Shown one piece after another: positions 1-11,337 of a DNA stretch of 64,000 nt (position 1 is the first letter of the stretch; every line of letters begins with the position of its first letter). The stretch lies in the NCBI RefSeq assembly GCF_023053635.1, contig NC_086172.1, forward strand, positions 91,354,181 to 91,418,180, written 5' to 3'. Position numbers and translations under genes: made by a program. The notes beneath the pieces were generated by a model that saw only the letters and a list, made by a program, of their open reading frames with translations, was not told where the DNA came from and did no database searches. Source of the DNA: Elgaria multicarinata webbii (taxonomy: Eukaryota > Chordata > Lepidosauria > Squamata > Anguidae).

Positions 1-334
1 TAGCAGGTGGTGGTGTTTATCTCCATGCTGTGAAAAGCTGCACCTGCCGACTCCTGCACATCAAAGCCATCCAGCAATTAGCACTTGCTGAATGGTTTCT
101 GAAAAGTAAACTGTAACCCTGGACAGGGGCCTTCTGGAACAGAACATTGGCATGGAGGGCAGGGGGCTGTAACCCTTCACCTCCCTCTCCTGGACTTTGG
201 ATCCAGATGGGCCTCCACCCACACCTGCGATTTACATTTTAAAAGCCATTCATGGATTTGCTAATAGCTATGGAAGGCACTGTATCTAGTTTGGTCCTGG
301 CCTGCTTTTAAAGACCCAGGAAGTAGCTAGGCCA

Positions 335-479
335 CTTTCCCCAACCTGGTGACTGCCAGCTGTTTGGGACTTCAACTCCCATCAGCCCCAGCCAATGTCC
401 CAACAGCCCCAGCAATGGTCAGGAATGCTGAAAGTTGTAGTCCAAAACATATGGAGGGCACCAGGTTGGAGAAGACTGA
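335..479. mobile_element. Foldback MITE, CCTTCCCCAACCTGG family
   Basis: Left CTTTCCCCAACCTGGTGACT and right GGAGGGCACCAGGTTGGAGA are inverted copies; AACTCCCATCAG is mirrored by GAAAGTTGTAGTCC. This family is the most frequent in the window. Confidence 0.75.
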
Positions 480-925
480 GCTGGGCTGTTAAACGCTTTA
501 CCTAATGATTTCTGTAGAACTGTATTAAAGGCACAGCTACAGAGGCTAATTGAAAGATTGGCTACCCTGGCTACAGAAAACCACTTTCCCCATGTGGTTA
601 CAACCACCATCTGGTGAGCATTTCAGTTGTTATCATATCATTCCAAATTGTCTGTTTCAATACTGCATTCAGAGGTTAATGTGTGGTGTGTTTTTAAAAC
701 ATTTTTTTTACTACCACAAGGATTAGAACTGTGAGGAGAGGCATTGTGGAGAGTGGGGGAAAGTACAGTAGTAACAGAAGCTGAGATTTTCTTTCTTGGG
801 CTGCATGTGATCTAAGCGCCATTGAATGGGACATGCATTTGAGTAAACAGGAATAGGATGATCATATTGAACAACTTTAAGGACAAAAGAGGGGAAAGGA
901 CAAAAAGTGTGAAGATACTAAACTA
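480..925. other. Intergenic, nothing recognised
   Basis: AT-rich, no repeat or exon identified. The first 334 bases of the window are likewise unassigned. Confidence 0.5.
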
Positions 926-1232
926 GGGTGACCATATGCAAAGGAGGACAGGGCTCCTGCATCTTTAACAGTTGTATTGAAAAGGGCATTTCAGCAGGTG
1001 TCATTTGTATATATAGAGAACCTGGTGAAATTCCCTCTTCATCACTGCAGTTAAAGCTGCAGTTGCCCTGCTCTCTTTTAAATCTTTTCACTCTAGTATA
1101 GTTCCTGCAGCTTTAACTGTGGTGATGAAGAGGGAATTTCACCATATATACAAATGACACCTGCTGAAATTCCCTTTTCTATGCAACTGTTAAAGATACA
1201 GGAGCCCTGTCCTCCTTTTCTTATGGTCACCT
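926..1232. mobile_element. Foldback MITE, GGTGACCATATG family, full copy
   Basis: The two ends mirror each other for well over 100 bases: GGTGACCATATGCAAAGGAG at the left and CTCCTTTTCTTATGGTCACC at the right, with GCATTTCAGCAGGTGTCATT mirrored by AATGACACCTGCTGAAATTC. Non-autonomous, no coding frame. Relatives at 4.2, 30.5 and 32.5 kb. Confidence 0.8.
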
Positions 1233-1423
1233 TAGCTTAAAGCTGAACAGAGTTCTTGATGGGTGATTTCGCCATTCTGTACCCCAGGGAGTTGCAACTT
1301 ATATTGCAACCTGATGTCATAACATCTGCACTATGTTCAGATGTCTGTCTGACAGTTCTTTGGAGACTTTCTGGAACTCATCTGTTGTTTGCCTGGGCGT
1401 TCTCTTAAGCTGTAATGCAAGCT

Positions 1424-1520
1424 TAGAAGTAAATCCAGTTTAAAAATCAATGAGATTTACTTCTGACTAAATCCTATTTTAAAATCAATGGGATTTACTT
1501 CTGAGTAAATACATTAAGGA
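1424..1520. repeat. AGAAGTAAATCC / GGGATTTACTTCT palindromic repeat remnant
   Basis: AGAAGTAAATCCAGTTTAAA, ATCAATGAGATTTACTTCTG, ATCAATGGGATTTACTTCTG. Related remnants: 2845-2905, 10765-10850, 18035-18110 and 26290-26365 (CAATCCTATACACATCTACT, GGGCCTACTCCCAGGTAAAT). Confidence 0.55.
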
Positions 1521-2139
1521 CATGGGGTGCGAAGATGTTGATTCTAGTCAGGCAGTGCACAAGGCTGCAATCCTAAACTGAACTCCATTCTGCTGCCATA
1601 GCAAATGATTTGGGGATTTATTATTGAAGACCTTTGTCTGGTAATCCAAACAGTGATTTGGGGGTGGGCAAAGTGCGATAAAACAGGGACGGGAAGACCT
1701 TAAGCTAGTCAGTTCTACTTTGAATTTCACTAGAACCACAACCACCACCTACCAGAGCCAGCTGCAAAAATAATGCACTTAGAATTTAAAGAACAGGTTG
1801 CCGCTGAGCACATTCTGAGCCTAGGAATTTGTTTTGAATACCAGAACTGAACAGAGCTCATGGTCCTTTCACACAAGAAGTCCTGATTACCCCAAGTTTT
1901 CTTCATTTCAGCAGTATAATTTAGATGGGAAAGGGTTGTGTTGTTGTTGTTGTTGTTAAGCAATTGGGACTTAGAAGTACTTGGCAATCTACTGTAAGAC
2001 ACTTGGAGATGTTAGGTGGACCAGAATCTACCGGTACATCTACCCACCCCTGCTCAATAACTCCATCCTTGGAACACTACCAGACCGGATGTGAACAATG
2101 GTCTCGCTAGTTTAATAGCCTTGCTTCCCTGCCCTCCCA

Positions 2140-2620
2140 CTCTATGGCTGGGTTCAGACAACATGATAACCACATGACAACAGTCAACCACCAGTTGAGT
2201 GGTCAATGGTTGGATATTGTGTTGTCTGTCAGGCAAAAACCACCCCACGGTTGACTATTTCCCCAAAACTATGTTGGCTGGCTACAGAGTTCCCAGGCAT
2301 CTCACAAAGGCTGATGGGATAGCACCAGGAGGACTAATGGTGGAAGGAGAGAGGGGGCTGTGTCTGTCAAATGCCAGGTTGAATATTAGTCCACTCAACG
2401 CCAGACCCAACCACTCCACAGTTGTGTAGGAACATGTTGGCTGAGTTTGGATGACATGCTAATCAACGGGGGGTGGGGGTGGGGGTAATAGGAACAAAAT
2501 GGAAAACAACCATTGATTGGCATGCTGTCCGAACTCAGCCGTTGCCTGGGGAGTGTCCACAAAATAATAAACTGTGAGTTTACTATTAACCCACCATTGA
2601 CTAAATTGTTGTCTAAACAC
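2140..2620. mobile_element. Two nested or neighbouring palindromic elements (CAGACAACA and GGATGACATGC)
   Basis: Two hairpins: 2155-2228, with CAGACAACATGATA mirrored by TATTGTGTTGTCTG; and 2444-2545, with GATGACATGCTAATCAACGG mirrored by CCATTGATTGGCATGCTGTC and, outside that, CTGAGTT/AACTCAG. Both resemble the GTTCAGACAACAC family seen at 3.3 and 14.4 kb. The stretch between is unassigned. Confidence 0.55.
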
Positions 2621-3279
2621 TTCCTATCTGTGCCACTGGCAAAATCTGGAGGCATGAGAAAAACCGCTGTTTTATTTTCTTTGTTAGAAGTTGTAAAGGA
2701 TCACATACTTGATGGCATGACTGGAGAAATTCAGCGCTGAAATGCAATATATGCAATCATTATTTTATATTTTTAGGTCTCGTGTGTGTATATTGTTGTT
2801 GGAGCTTCCCAGCACACGCTTGCTGATCTTGTAAGCATATTTAGTGCAATCCTAAGCATGCTTTCCTAGAAGTAAGCATCATGGAAATCAATGGGACTTA
2901 GCAAGCAAATAACTAGGAAACAAAACACACAGGGCAATCTCTGCCTGGCTGAGATGCAAAAAAGTTTTAAAGCAATGATTGTGGCTTTCTGGCTTCAGGA
3001 CAGTTAATAGGCTGTAAAATTAGGCGTTGCCTCTACTATTCCTGTTCTAAAGTACAGGGCGAGCTGAGTTAACCACCCTTTTCCAGTTTTGGGGAGAAAT
3101 TGTCTCACCTGGCCTTCAGTCACTTGGCTATGGAGAGTCAGCCGAAGGCAATCTTTCACCGTGTGCATGAGCCTTAGGAATGGGGTAAATAGGAACAAGA
3201 TAATCTGTTCAGGACTGAGGGCAACATCAGAAATATACCTTGAAATGAAGGGTGGAACAAATGTGCATATACATAATGA

Positions 3280-3480
3280 CCCTGTTCAGACAACACACTA
3301 AGCCACAGCAGTTAAGCATTTTGAGCTAAACATTATGGTTTAGCATGTCATGTAACCATTCCTAACCATGGTGGCTACATAACCATGGTTTAAACATACT
3401 GGCCCCATTCAGAAGCCACCCTAAACCACGGCTTTAAACATGGTGGTTAAGCCAGAAAGCCGGGCTGTGTTCAGAAGACA
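3280..3480. mobile_element. GTTCAGACAACAC foldback family, diverged
   Basis: CTGTTCAGACAACACACTAA at the left, then TGGTTTAGCATGTCATGTAA; a second part has CATTCAGAAGCCACCCTAAA and GTGTTCAGAAGACACC. Probably two overlapping copies. A short AC run follows at 3485-3503. Confidence 0.6.
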
Positions 3481-3687
3481 CCTTAAACACACACACACAC
3501 ACACGAATAAATTCCCAACATCCAAATCAGCACCTCTAATCATTTTAGCAACCACAAAGCTATCACTGTAATCATGAAGACTTGAAACTCTATTTTAAAA
3601 ACTGGAAGGAGATTCCCTGAGTTGTGCAAGTTTCTGGGTGAGGTGCATGCAGTAATTGGGCCAGATGTTTCTTATTCATTGCCTAAA

Positions 3688-3691
<4 letters not shown>

Positions 3692-3744
<53 letters not shown>
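3692..3744 (+). repeat. (AG)n microsatellite
   Basis: Uninterrupted AG run of about 26 units. Confidence 0.95.
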
Positions 3745-3747
<3 letters not shown>

Positions 3748-3865
3748 GCTAGAAAATGAACATTTAGACTCTAAATGCTCTATTTCCTAGCATGACTGTA
3801 ATGTATGTTTCTCTGCATTTTTGAAAAGAAAAACACAACAGCTCTAATTTTCTTATCCTAAAGAG

Positions 3866-4010
3866 CCTTCCCCAACCTGGTGCCCTCCAGATATGTTGGA
3901 CTACAAGTTCCATCACCCTCCGCCAGCATGGGCAATTAATTCTCATGCTGATTTGGAATGATAGGAGTTGTAATCCAACACACCTGAAGTGCACCAGGTT
4001 GAGAAAGGCT
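3866..4010. mobile_element. Foldback MITE, CCTTCCCCAACCTGG family, full copy
   Basis: CCTTCCCCAACCTGGTGCCC at the left end, GCACCAGGTTGAGAAAGGCT at the right; arms of about 60 bases pair through TTGGACTACAAG / GTTGTAATCCAA. Confidence 0.8.
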
Positions 4011-4199
4011 GGGTACTAACATCTAAAACTTAAAGCAAAAAATATTATCTACCTACATTTTTCTCTGCCTCCCATTCTGTAGTTTTTTTCTGCCTCAACT
4101 ACTTTAACTTCACCTTGTTTTTCATACTGTAAACTCCTCTTCCTTGCTCATCAACACGTTTGCTTACAGCAATGAACTGGTAAGACTTCTGCTGCACTC

Positions 4200-4412
4200 A
4201 TAGGGTGACCATATGCAAAGGAGGAGAGGGCTCCTGTATCTTTAAAAGTTGGATAGAAAAGGGAATTTCAGCAGGTGTCATTTGTATGCATGCAGCAACT
4301 GGTGAAATTCCCTCTTCATCACACTAATTAAAACTGCAGGAGCCCTGCCCTCTTTTGTATCTGGTCAAGAGGGCAGGGCTACAGGAACCCTGTCCTCCTT
4401 TCTATATGGTCA
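4200..4412. mobile_element. Foldback MITE, GGTGACCATATG family, shortened
   Basis: Left end TAGGGTGACCATATGCAAAG and right end CCTCCTTTCTATATGGTCAC; the middle is shorter than in the 0.9 kb copy because part of the right arm is lost. Confidence 0.75.
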
Positions 4413-5282
4413 CATATCTCTCTAGAATACTTCCTTGAAAATGTGTGTTTGTCTTTCTATACTTGGCATCCTGAGAATGTCATTCCTTTTTACTGCATTC
4501 CAGTTTGCTTTCCTACAGTACACAACTTAAATTAAAGCTCTTCACTGTTAACCTGCTAAGTCCCTGTTCAGCAGTTCTGATCTTCAGACTCCATTTCCCC
4601 CTGATTGGTGCAATCACTAATGACCTAACATTTGTTTGCTTGTTCAACTTGTATCCTACCTTTCCTCCAAATGGTACTTCAGGAGTCCAACAATAATAAT
4701 ACAGATACAATAAAATGTACTGAAATAAAACAGCAATAAAACTTTTTAAAAAAAAACACCACAAAAATAAGGCAGGTAAAAAAACACCCAATACCAATTC
4801 TAACATATTTAAATAGTTGTTTTATTATTGAGAGGTTCCCATCTAAGTGGCCTCTTTTTAAATATTTACAGTACATGCCAGCTTATGGGCCAAAAGCGTG
4901 TCTAAATTAAAATCCTTTTGCCTGCTGGTGGAAGGTTATGAGACATGGGACTAGCCAGGACTCCCTTGGTCTGGGAATAGCCACTGAAGTGGGTCTCTCT
5001 CGAGTTCCTGTCAGATGTGCAAAATGCAGACTGACAAAGAGGAAATTTGCAGTAGAAATCGAGAACATATGCCTGAAAAAAGGATCATACACTCCGAGGC
5101 ATCTCAGCCCTCCCTACTTGAATAAGTCTTGAATTTGTACCCCTCAGTGGGCTTGTTAAAATGTGAAGATGAGCGTTCAGTGGCCACTGGAATGAAATGT
5201 GGCAAGACATCAGGCTTGTCAGCTGAAGTCATGAGGAACAAAGGTCCCAAAGCATGGTCCCAAACAAAGGTCCCAAGGCACA
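4413..5282. other. Intergenic, mostly unassigned
   Basis: Possible eroded LINE tail at 4640-4760 (TTGTATCCTACCTTTCCTCC then an A-rich stretch with ATAAAATG). Nothing else recognised; the regions 1521-2139, 2621-3279 and 4011-4199 are similar. Confidence 0.45.
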
Positions 5283-5452
5283 TCCTGCTGATGCGAAGCA
5301 GGACATAAGAAGAGCCTTGCCCAAGGCCTTTCTAGTCCAGCATCTGGGTTCCAACAGGGGACAACCAGATACCCACGGGAAGCTCCCAAGCACGACCTGA
5401 AGGCAATCACAGTCTCCTGCTGTATGGTCCCCAGCAGCTAGTATTCCAAAGG
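5283..5452 (+). repeat. Interspersed repeat, ACATAAGAAGAGCC...CTAGTCCAGCATC family
   Basis: GACATAAGAAGAGCCTTGCC, TTTCTAGTCCAGCATCTGGG, ACAACCAGATACCCACGGGA then TGCTGTATGGTCCCCAGCAG. Seven copies occur in the window. Possibly the 3' region of a LINE; I cannot name the family. Confidence 0.55.
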
Positions 5453-5923
5453 ATGCTGCCCAGTAGGAGGCGGGTGGCTTCGATGTCATGGGATGGTGAA
5501 TCTGCTCTGGGTTTCAGTCAGAACTCTAAAAGAGCTGCCCAAGGCTCTGGATCCATTTTGAGGCTAGGGTTCAGAACCTTGGGTAGCTCCTATAGAGATC
5601 TGACTCCACTAATCCTGGCCTCTTTTTTCCTCCCCTCCCTGCCTACTGCAATGCCCCCTTTCAGTCCCCCCCCCCCGCACTCAAGGTCCTGTGAGGCCAG
5701 TTTTGCAAGCTAGTAATTACAGTGCTGTGGTTCTGCAGCGTCTGGGAGACAGCAGGAGCAGGGGTGGATCGGATTCCAGAGTCCCCCTTCCAAAGTCACA
5801 GCAGTGCCTACTGATGTGATTATTAAGTATTGCTGCCTCCTGCTAGACAGACAGATAACAAACAAAAAACAAAAAGGCCAAACAGAATGAGCATTTACCA
5901 GTCCCACATGCACACAAAAAGCA

Positions 5924-5962
<39 letters not shown>

Positions 5963-6172
5963 ACTTGTTAATGAACAAAGAAAAACAACTTTGCTCACAG
6001 GTATTTTTGCATGTATATGCAGATATATCACAGGGTTTCAACAGTGTGGAAGCACACTGGATAGCTCTTTTAGAGTTCTGACTGGTTCTGACTGAAACCT
6101 GGACCAAATTCACCACCCCACTGATATCAGAGCCACCCAACCTCCACTGATGCTGCCTCTGATCCTGGAGAC
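5453..6172. mobile_element. Foldback family TTTCAGTCAGAACTCTAA, large copy with inserted spacer
   Basis: Left arm TTTCAGTCAGAACTCTAAAA then GAGCTGCCCAAGG; right arm GGATAGCTCTTTTAGAGTTC then TGACTGGTTCTGACTGAAAC. Outer parts CATGGGATGGTGAATC and TTCACCACCCCACTGA also pair. The arms are about 450 bases apart here, against about 30 in the copies at 25.7 and 38.9 kb, so the middle has gained unrelated DNA (including a GT/GA microsatellite at 5925-5962). Confidence 0.7.
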
Positions 6173-6212
6173 CGCATACAGCCAACATGATGAGAAGTCA
6201 TTGAGAGCCCAA

Positions 6213-6660
6213 TATTATTTATTTATTTATTATTAATTACATTTCTATACCGCCCAATAGCCAGAGCTCTCTGGGCGGTTCACAAAAATTAAAAACAGTC
6301 AAAGTATAAAACAACAGTATAAAACCATAATATAAAATACAATATAAAAGCTCAACCAGATAAAAACAGCAGCAATGCAAAATTACAAATTTAAAACACC
6401 AAGTTAAAATTTATTTATAGACTGTTAAAATGCTGGGAGAATGAAAAGGTCTTCACCTGGCGTCTGAAGGCATATAATGTAGGTGCCAAGTGAACCTCCT
6501 TAGGAAGCTTATTCCACAGCTGGGGTGCCACAGCAGAGAAGGCCCTCCTCCTGGTAGCTGTTCTGTTCATTTCAATGTTCTTCTTTCTGTGCTTCATGGC
6601 ACATGGCAGATAGAACAGATGACTCAGGTCCAGCTTCAGCCAGTGACATTGCACAGGGAT
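6213..6660 (-). mobile_element. L2/CR1-group LINE 3' end (antisense)
   Basis: The minus strand reads RRRAFSAVAPQLWNKLPKEV, then HLAPTLYAFRRQVKTFSF, the well-known C-terminus of L2/CR1-group ORFs, followed by a 3' UTR and the terminal hairpin AACCGCCCAGAGAG...GGGCGGTATAG, then a TAAT/AATAAAT tail. Open over about 80 codons. Confidence 0.8.
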
Positions 6661-7520
6661 GGCCCTACCTTTAGGCAGAGTGAGGTCACCACCCCAGGCA
6701 GCAGATGCTTCAGAGAGGCAATGGCAGTGAAGTGTTGCAAAACAGGGCTCTGTGCACCACATGCCTGCCCTGCACCCCTACGCTTGCCTATTTCTCTTAC
6801 AGACAGTGAAGGACTCTGATCTGTTACCAGATGAAGGAAGATTCAGTTGCCAGTCTGGTTGACTTTGGTACATGAAATGGTGGAGAGGATGTGAACTTGT
6901 CCTTTCCCTCAGGCACCAAATGTCTTGGGCATAGATGTGCGCAAGGGGTGTGCCAGGTGTGCCCAGGCACAACCTAATGTCTCAAGCAATAAGTGTCGAA
7001 GTGAGGGGGCCATTGTGTAAGGATCCATTCCCAATTGCAGTGGGAATGGGCTGCTCTGCTGCCAGGCCAAAGAACCACTGCCTCTGAGAGAGCACCATTG
7101 CTCCCGGCAGCAGAAACAAAAAGGCATTGCTCAGCTGGAATTGCTCAGCCACTAGGCCTCTGCTGGAGTGGCTGCACTGACTGACCCGGCACCCACGGAG
7201 GCTCGTGTAAATGGCGCTGGTCGCAGGCCAGGCTGAAATGTCGCCCATGCAGCAGCAACGCCCCTCCAGCTGCTCCACTGCCACCACCCCTGACAGCTCG
7301 CTGTTGCTCCCAGCAGCAGGTGGGAAAAGGAATCGCTCTGCCGGGAGCCACGCTTCAAAGAGGCCAGGAGGCCGAGGGGTCCCAAAGGCTAGTATCGCCT
7401 CATAACCCCCTCCCCCAGCCAGTGTCACCACAAAGCCCCACCAATGCTGGGGCTTCAGGAGCGTCTCCTCAATCCCCCCCCTCACCTGCAACGTCCTCCC
7501 TCCCGCAGTAAAGCAAACTG
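6652..7520. mobile_element. GC-rich DNA repeat (GGCCCTACC...AGGCAGAGTGAGG type)
   Basis: Begins GGGATGGCCCTACCTTTAGG, CAGAGTGAGGTCACCACCCC, AGGCAGCAGATGC, a motif set that also opens the element at 19.44 kb. The interior is GC-rich with many CAGCAG and CCAGC words and no believable gene; the long minus-strand frame across it (212 codons) has no recognisable domain. Confidence 0.45.
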
Positions 7521-7707
7521 AACGTGGAGTACAGCATCCATGTCTACAATGTTTAATAAATAAACTAATAAAAATAATGTGCTTTATGACTGAGGCCAGA
7601 TCTACACCAGTGTTTATCACATTGTTTCGTGCCTCTGCTAACGTTATGTGTTCTGCCGGTTTAAAACGTCACAGGGCACACTTAGTATTCAATAAATGCT
7701 CACCTTT

Positions 7708-7759
<52 letters not shown>

Positions 7760-8329
7760 TTAATTCCTGGGTTCTCACCCTAATGAAATGTGCTATGCCC
7801 ATCTCTGGTCTTAGGCTGCCCAGAGGGGACACAAAGAACAACAGGTACAGTGGGATAGTTTAAAAAGAGGGTTTGTCATTTCATGGCTGGAGAACATTTC
7901 TACCTGCTCCAGAAGGAAAGGGACTGAAGGGGCTTGGAGCACTGAATTCTTAGCAAAGAATTGAATTGGTTCCTGTGAAATCGGTGCTGCTGGCAGTATG
8001 AGTTATGTAAGGTATTTATTGTTTGATTGTGGCGATTATCGGTTACGTAAGCTTTCTAAAGTTACGTTATGTTGTGGGGAAGTTTCCTGCCTGCTAAAAT
8101 ATGTGTGTGACACTTTGAGGAGATGGCAAAGTGTATTTTCATGGGACAATGCGGAAGGCAAGGGAGAGAGTATAGTTCCTTCAAGTTTAATAAAACCTGG
8201 GGCAGCTGAGGCCTTCCTCTTGGAGCTCAAAGCAGGAAGAGCAGAAGCTGGCAGCTCCTTGGAATGAGAGGAAGGGGAACGGATTTGCTGGTATAACGCT
8301 AGGAAAGGGCTGAATTCCATTTGGAGAAG
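7521..8329. other. Intergenic, AT microsatellite and unique DNA
   Basis: Apart from the AT run at 7710-7756 no element or exon is recognised. Confidence 0.45.
7710..7756 (+). repeat. (AT)n microsatellite
   Basis: Uninterrupted AT run of about 23 units. Confidence 0.95.
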
Positions 8330-8545
8330 TTCTTGGGAGCTGCATTCCAGTAGTGGGCAGTCTTAGGCATTTCAACCAATAAGAATGGCAGAAAAAAACC
8401 TGCACTCAAGCCAAGAGACCATCAAATGATTGGTAGTTGGGGATGGGCCAGGTGAAGGTGGCGTGGCTGTCTGGGAACCCCAGGAGGGCCAGGCATTGGC
8501 CCCCAGGCCTGAGGTTCTGCAGCCCTGGGCTAAGGAGTTAGGAAG
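8330..8545. mobile_element. hAT-like repeat, right part
   Basis: CACTCAAGCCAAGAGACCAT, GAACCCCAGGAGGGCCAGGC and GGCCTGAGGTTCTGCAGCCC match the right half of the element at 42.6 kb; the left end is missing. Confidence 0.55.
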
Positions 8546-8670
8546 AGGGTTGTTGAGTTGGGGTTAGCCAAGTTCCTGGGGTCCCTAAACTTTTCACTGT
8601 TTCTATGGCAACATTATTGCATCAGCCAAGCATTCTGCAAAGGAACACCTTCATGTAGAAGCTAGAGCAG

Positions 8671-8845
8671 CCTTCCCCAACTGGCCCTCCAGATGTGTTG
8701 GACTGCAATTCCCATAATTCCCATATTGTAGTCTGTTTTTATGCTTTTTATGGTTAAAAATTTTTTATATTCGTTTTAAAATGATCAATGTTTTTAACCT
8801 TTGTAAACTGCCCAGAGAGCTTTGGCTATGGGGCAGTATATAAAG

Positions 8846-8924
<79 letters not shown>

Positions 8925-8967
8925 TTCCTAGCCAGCATGGCCATGGGCCCCAGGTTGGGCAAAGCTG
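8671..8967. mobile_element. Foldback MITE interrupted by a LINE tail
   Basis: Left half CCTTCCCCAACTGGCCCTCC ends near 8722; the remaining half resumes near 8923 (GCCAGCATGGCCATGG, CCCCAGGTTGGGCAAAG). Between them sits a + strand LINE 3' end (hairpin ACTGCCCAGAGAGC...GGGGCAGT, 8808-8842) with a TAA then CAA microsatellite as its tail. The LINE is therefore younger than the MITE. Confidence 0.75.
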
Positions 8968-10149
8968 TACTACAAGAATCGCACAGCCACTTCTGGCCAG
9001 CCATTCAAATTCTAACCTCTAACATCAGATAGAAAAGCTGCCCACCCTTTCTCCTACAGGCATGGATTCAGGTTGCTCCTCTTCCCTTTTAATTAAAAAA
9101 AACTAAAACTAAAAGCCAACCAACCAAAATGGGGCCATCGCCTCTTCATTATGACAAATTGGAATAGGCCAAAAGTGGCAGGGAGGGAGGCCGCCCATGG
9201 GAAAATATAAGAAAAGCTCCTGCTAGCAACTTAAGGTGCCTGCTTGTTTTGCCTTTAATCAGGCTTCTCAATGAATGGGGGCTTTTGACGTTGGACACCC
9301 AGTGTTTAAATACAGTTTGGAGGCTGGAAGCTGCTCGCTGCAAAAACGCAACTTACCGGTTGAGCCAGGTTGAAGCTAAGGAGGAGGCAGAGGCAGAGCC
9401 CGGGACTGACTTGAGTCTCACTCTTTCTCTCTCCACCCTCATGGCAAAGGAAGACTTGTTCCACCAACTGTGGGAAAAGGCGGGTGGAGCCTTCTGCTCT
9501 CCCAGGCTTGTGAAACTCTGGGCTTGACTGTCACTCCAGTCAGTAACCTGGCCATCACATTACCAATGGCACAGTTGCCACACACCCTTGCTGCTGCCAC
9601 CAATGCTGAAGTGACAGATTGTGGGCACTCTAAAGGTAGTGGTCAGGCCATGACTATTGAGTTTGAGCTCTGTGTTTTCTGGTCAGACCTGTTGTGTGTT
9701 CCACTCTAGCAAACGTGATCAGGTGAGGGGGTGGGGTGGATGCTTTATTTTTTAATTACTCATGTGAGCAGGCAGGTTTCTGAGAACTTGGTCGCAGGCT
9801 ATCCTTACCCAGAAGCCATTGTTTGGTTTTCCAAAGCATGTAAAATTATTTGGAGCAGGCCAGCCACCTGATCCAGAAAATACACCTGTTTCTTTAAAAT
9901 ATGAACAACAACAAAAACTTCTTGCCCCACACAACAGAGTCAAAGATGGTCGCCCTGCTTGCTTTTATAGATACAATGTAATAGACAATGTCCTACATTC
10001 CCCCAGCCCTTACTAATGGTCTCATGTTCTGCTTGGAACTGGCACAGGAATTCTCATATCTTGTGAAATAAACTGACAAACATTTTTCCCACAGTGGTGT
10101 GAGACTGCAGAATGTAGATGTCGTATCTGCTGACAGTACATTTGGTGAC
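8968..10149. other. Unique intergenic stretch
   Basis: No recognised repeats. The part 9140-9540 is somewhat GC-richer and free of low-complexity sequence (GGCCGCCCATGGGAAAATAT, TTAAGGTGCCTGCTTG), and could be conserved, but no frame looks like a gene. Confidence 0.4.
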
Positions 10150-10286
10150 TGAGGCCTTAGCTAGACCTAAGGTTTATCCTGGGATCATCCCTGTGCATCT
10201 AAATGACACACAGTGGATCCCGGGAGCAGGCAGGGACGACCCCAGGACGATCCCAGGATAAACCTTAGGTCTAGCTAAGGCCTGAG
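10150..10286. mobile_element. Foldback MITE, GGCCTTAGCTAGACCTAAGG family
   Basis: GAGGCCTTAGCTAGACCTAA with GGTTTATCCTGGGATCAT at the left is mirrored by GATCCCAGGATAAACC and TTAGGTCTAGCTAAGGCCTG at the right; 38-base nearly perfect arms and a short GC-rich middle. Confidence 0.8.
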
Positions 10287-10322
10287 TGTTAGTAATTCTA
10301 AGTTCCCAAGCCTAATACTAAT

Positions 10323-10724
10323 GCAAGGGTGCACAACCTGCTCAGCTCTGAGCACCACATCTGGTGTCAACTGGGGGGCTGGGTACCACACATGTACATG
10401 CATGCACACACATGTAGACACAGACGTCTCAGCATGAAGGAGGTTTAAACTTTCCTTCCCTGTCTGCTGAAATCTAGGATCGCTGGAGGGTGGGGTGGGG
10501 GAGGGAGATTTAAAGTCATCACTACCAAGGTCACTGTTTCTCCACCATTAATAGTGGTGGGGAAACAGTGATCTCGAAAGTGGTATTGCTGGTGCTGGGA
10601 GAGGTTTTCACGACTCCCATTTCCCCCTGCAGTCCAGCTGATCACCTGGACTGATGAGGGAAATGGGTGGTGTCCCTCTGGTTCCATGGGCCACATGTGG
10701 CCTACAGATTGTGCACCCCTGTTC
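10323..10724. mobile_element. hAT-like non-autonomous DNA transposon
   Basis: Terminal inverted repeats CAAGGGTGCACAACCT and (reverse complement of the right end) CAGGGGTGCACAATCT. Flanking octamers TACTAATG and TTCTAAAG agree at 6 of 8 positions, as expected for an old 8-bp hAT target duplication. About 400 bases, no transposase frame. Confidence 0.65.
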
Positions 10725-11337
10725 TAAAGGATCATGGCCCAATGCAGCTAAAGTTAGTCACGACTAGGACTACAACCTTATGCACACTACTTATCTGGGA
10801 ATAAGCCTCACTGGACACAGTGGGACTTACTTCTGAGTAACTATGCAAAGTATTCCACCTACATCCCATTGAAGGAAAACAGATTAAAGTTAGCTGTGGC
10901 TAATTTGTGGCATTAATGGTGATGTTTGCTGAAGTAGGATTAATCTGCACGAGCCTTGCAGGCTGTTTTTTAAACAACAACAACAACAACAACAACTATG
11001 TACACTGACATACGTTTTGTGGAATATTGTGACTGGAGCAAGGATGATGATGATAGTGAATTCTCAAGTGTCTTTCACCAAATTCACAGGCTGCATTTAA
11101 CCTGAAACATGCTTTAGTCTTCAGATGAAAGACACTGCATAAGTGTTAAGTATGATGTATTAATTTTGGCTGAGTCTGCCTAGTGCAATTATCCACCCTA
11201 TATTAAAACCACCTACATTTTACTACCTTTGCTATAGCTGCTTAAAATTTGGTATAAATTAATTTTGTCATTGAAGTTGCTGGACTATATGAGCTGAACC
11301 AGTATTCCAGCTTTGGGGATCAACCTGCAAGGTGATG

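Noticed and set aside
6982-7620. 212-codon minus-strand open frame
   Set aside because: It lies across a GC-rich repeat-like block, has low-complexity Ala/Gly/Leu content, no recognisable domain and several competing frames. GC-rich repeats often give such frames by chance.
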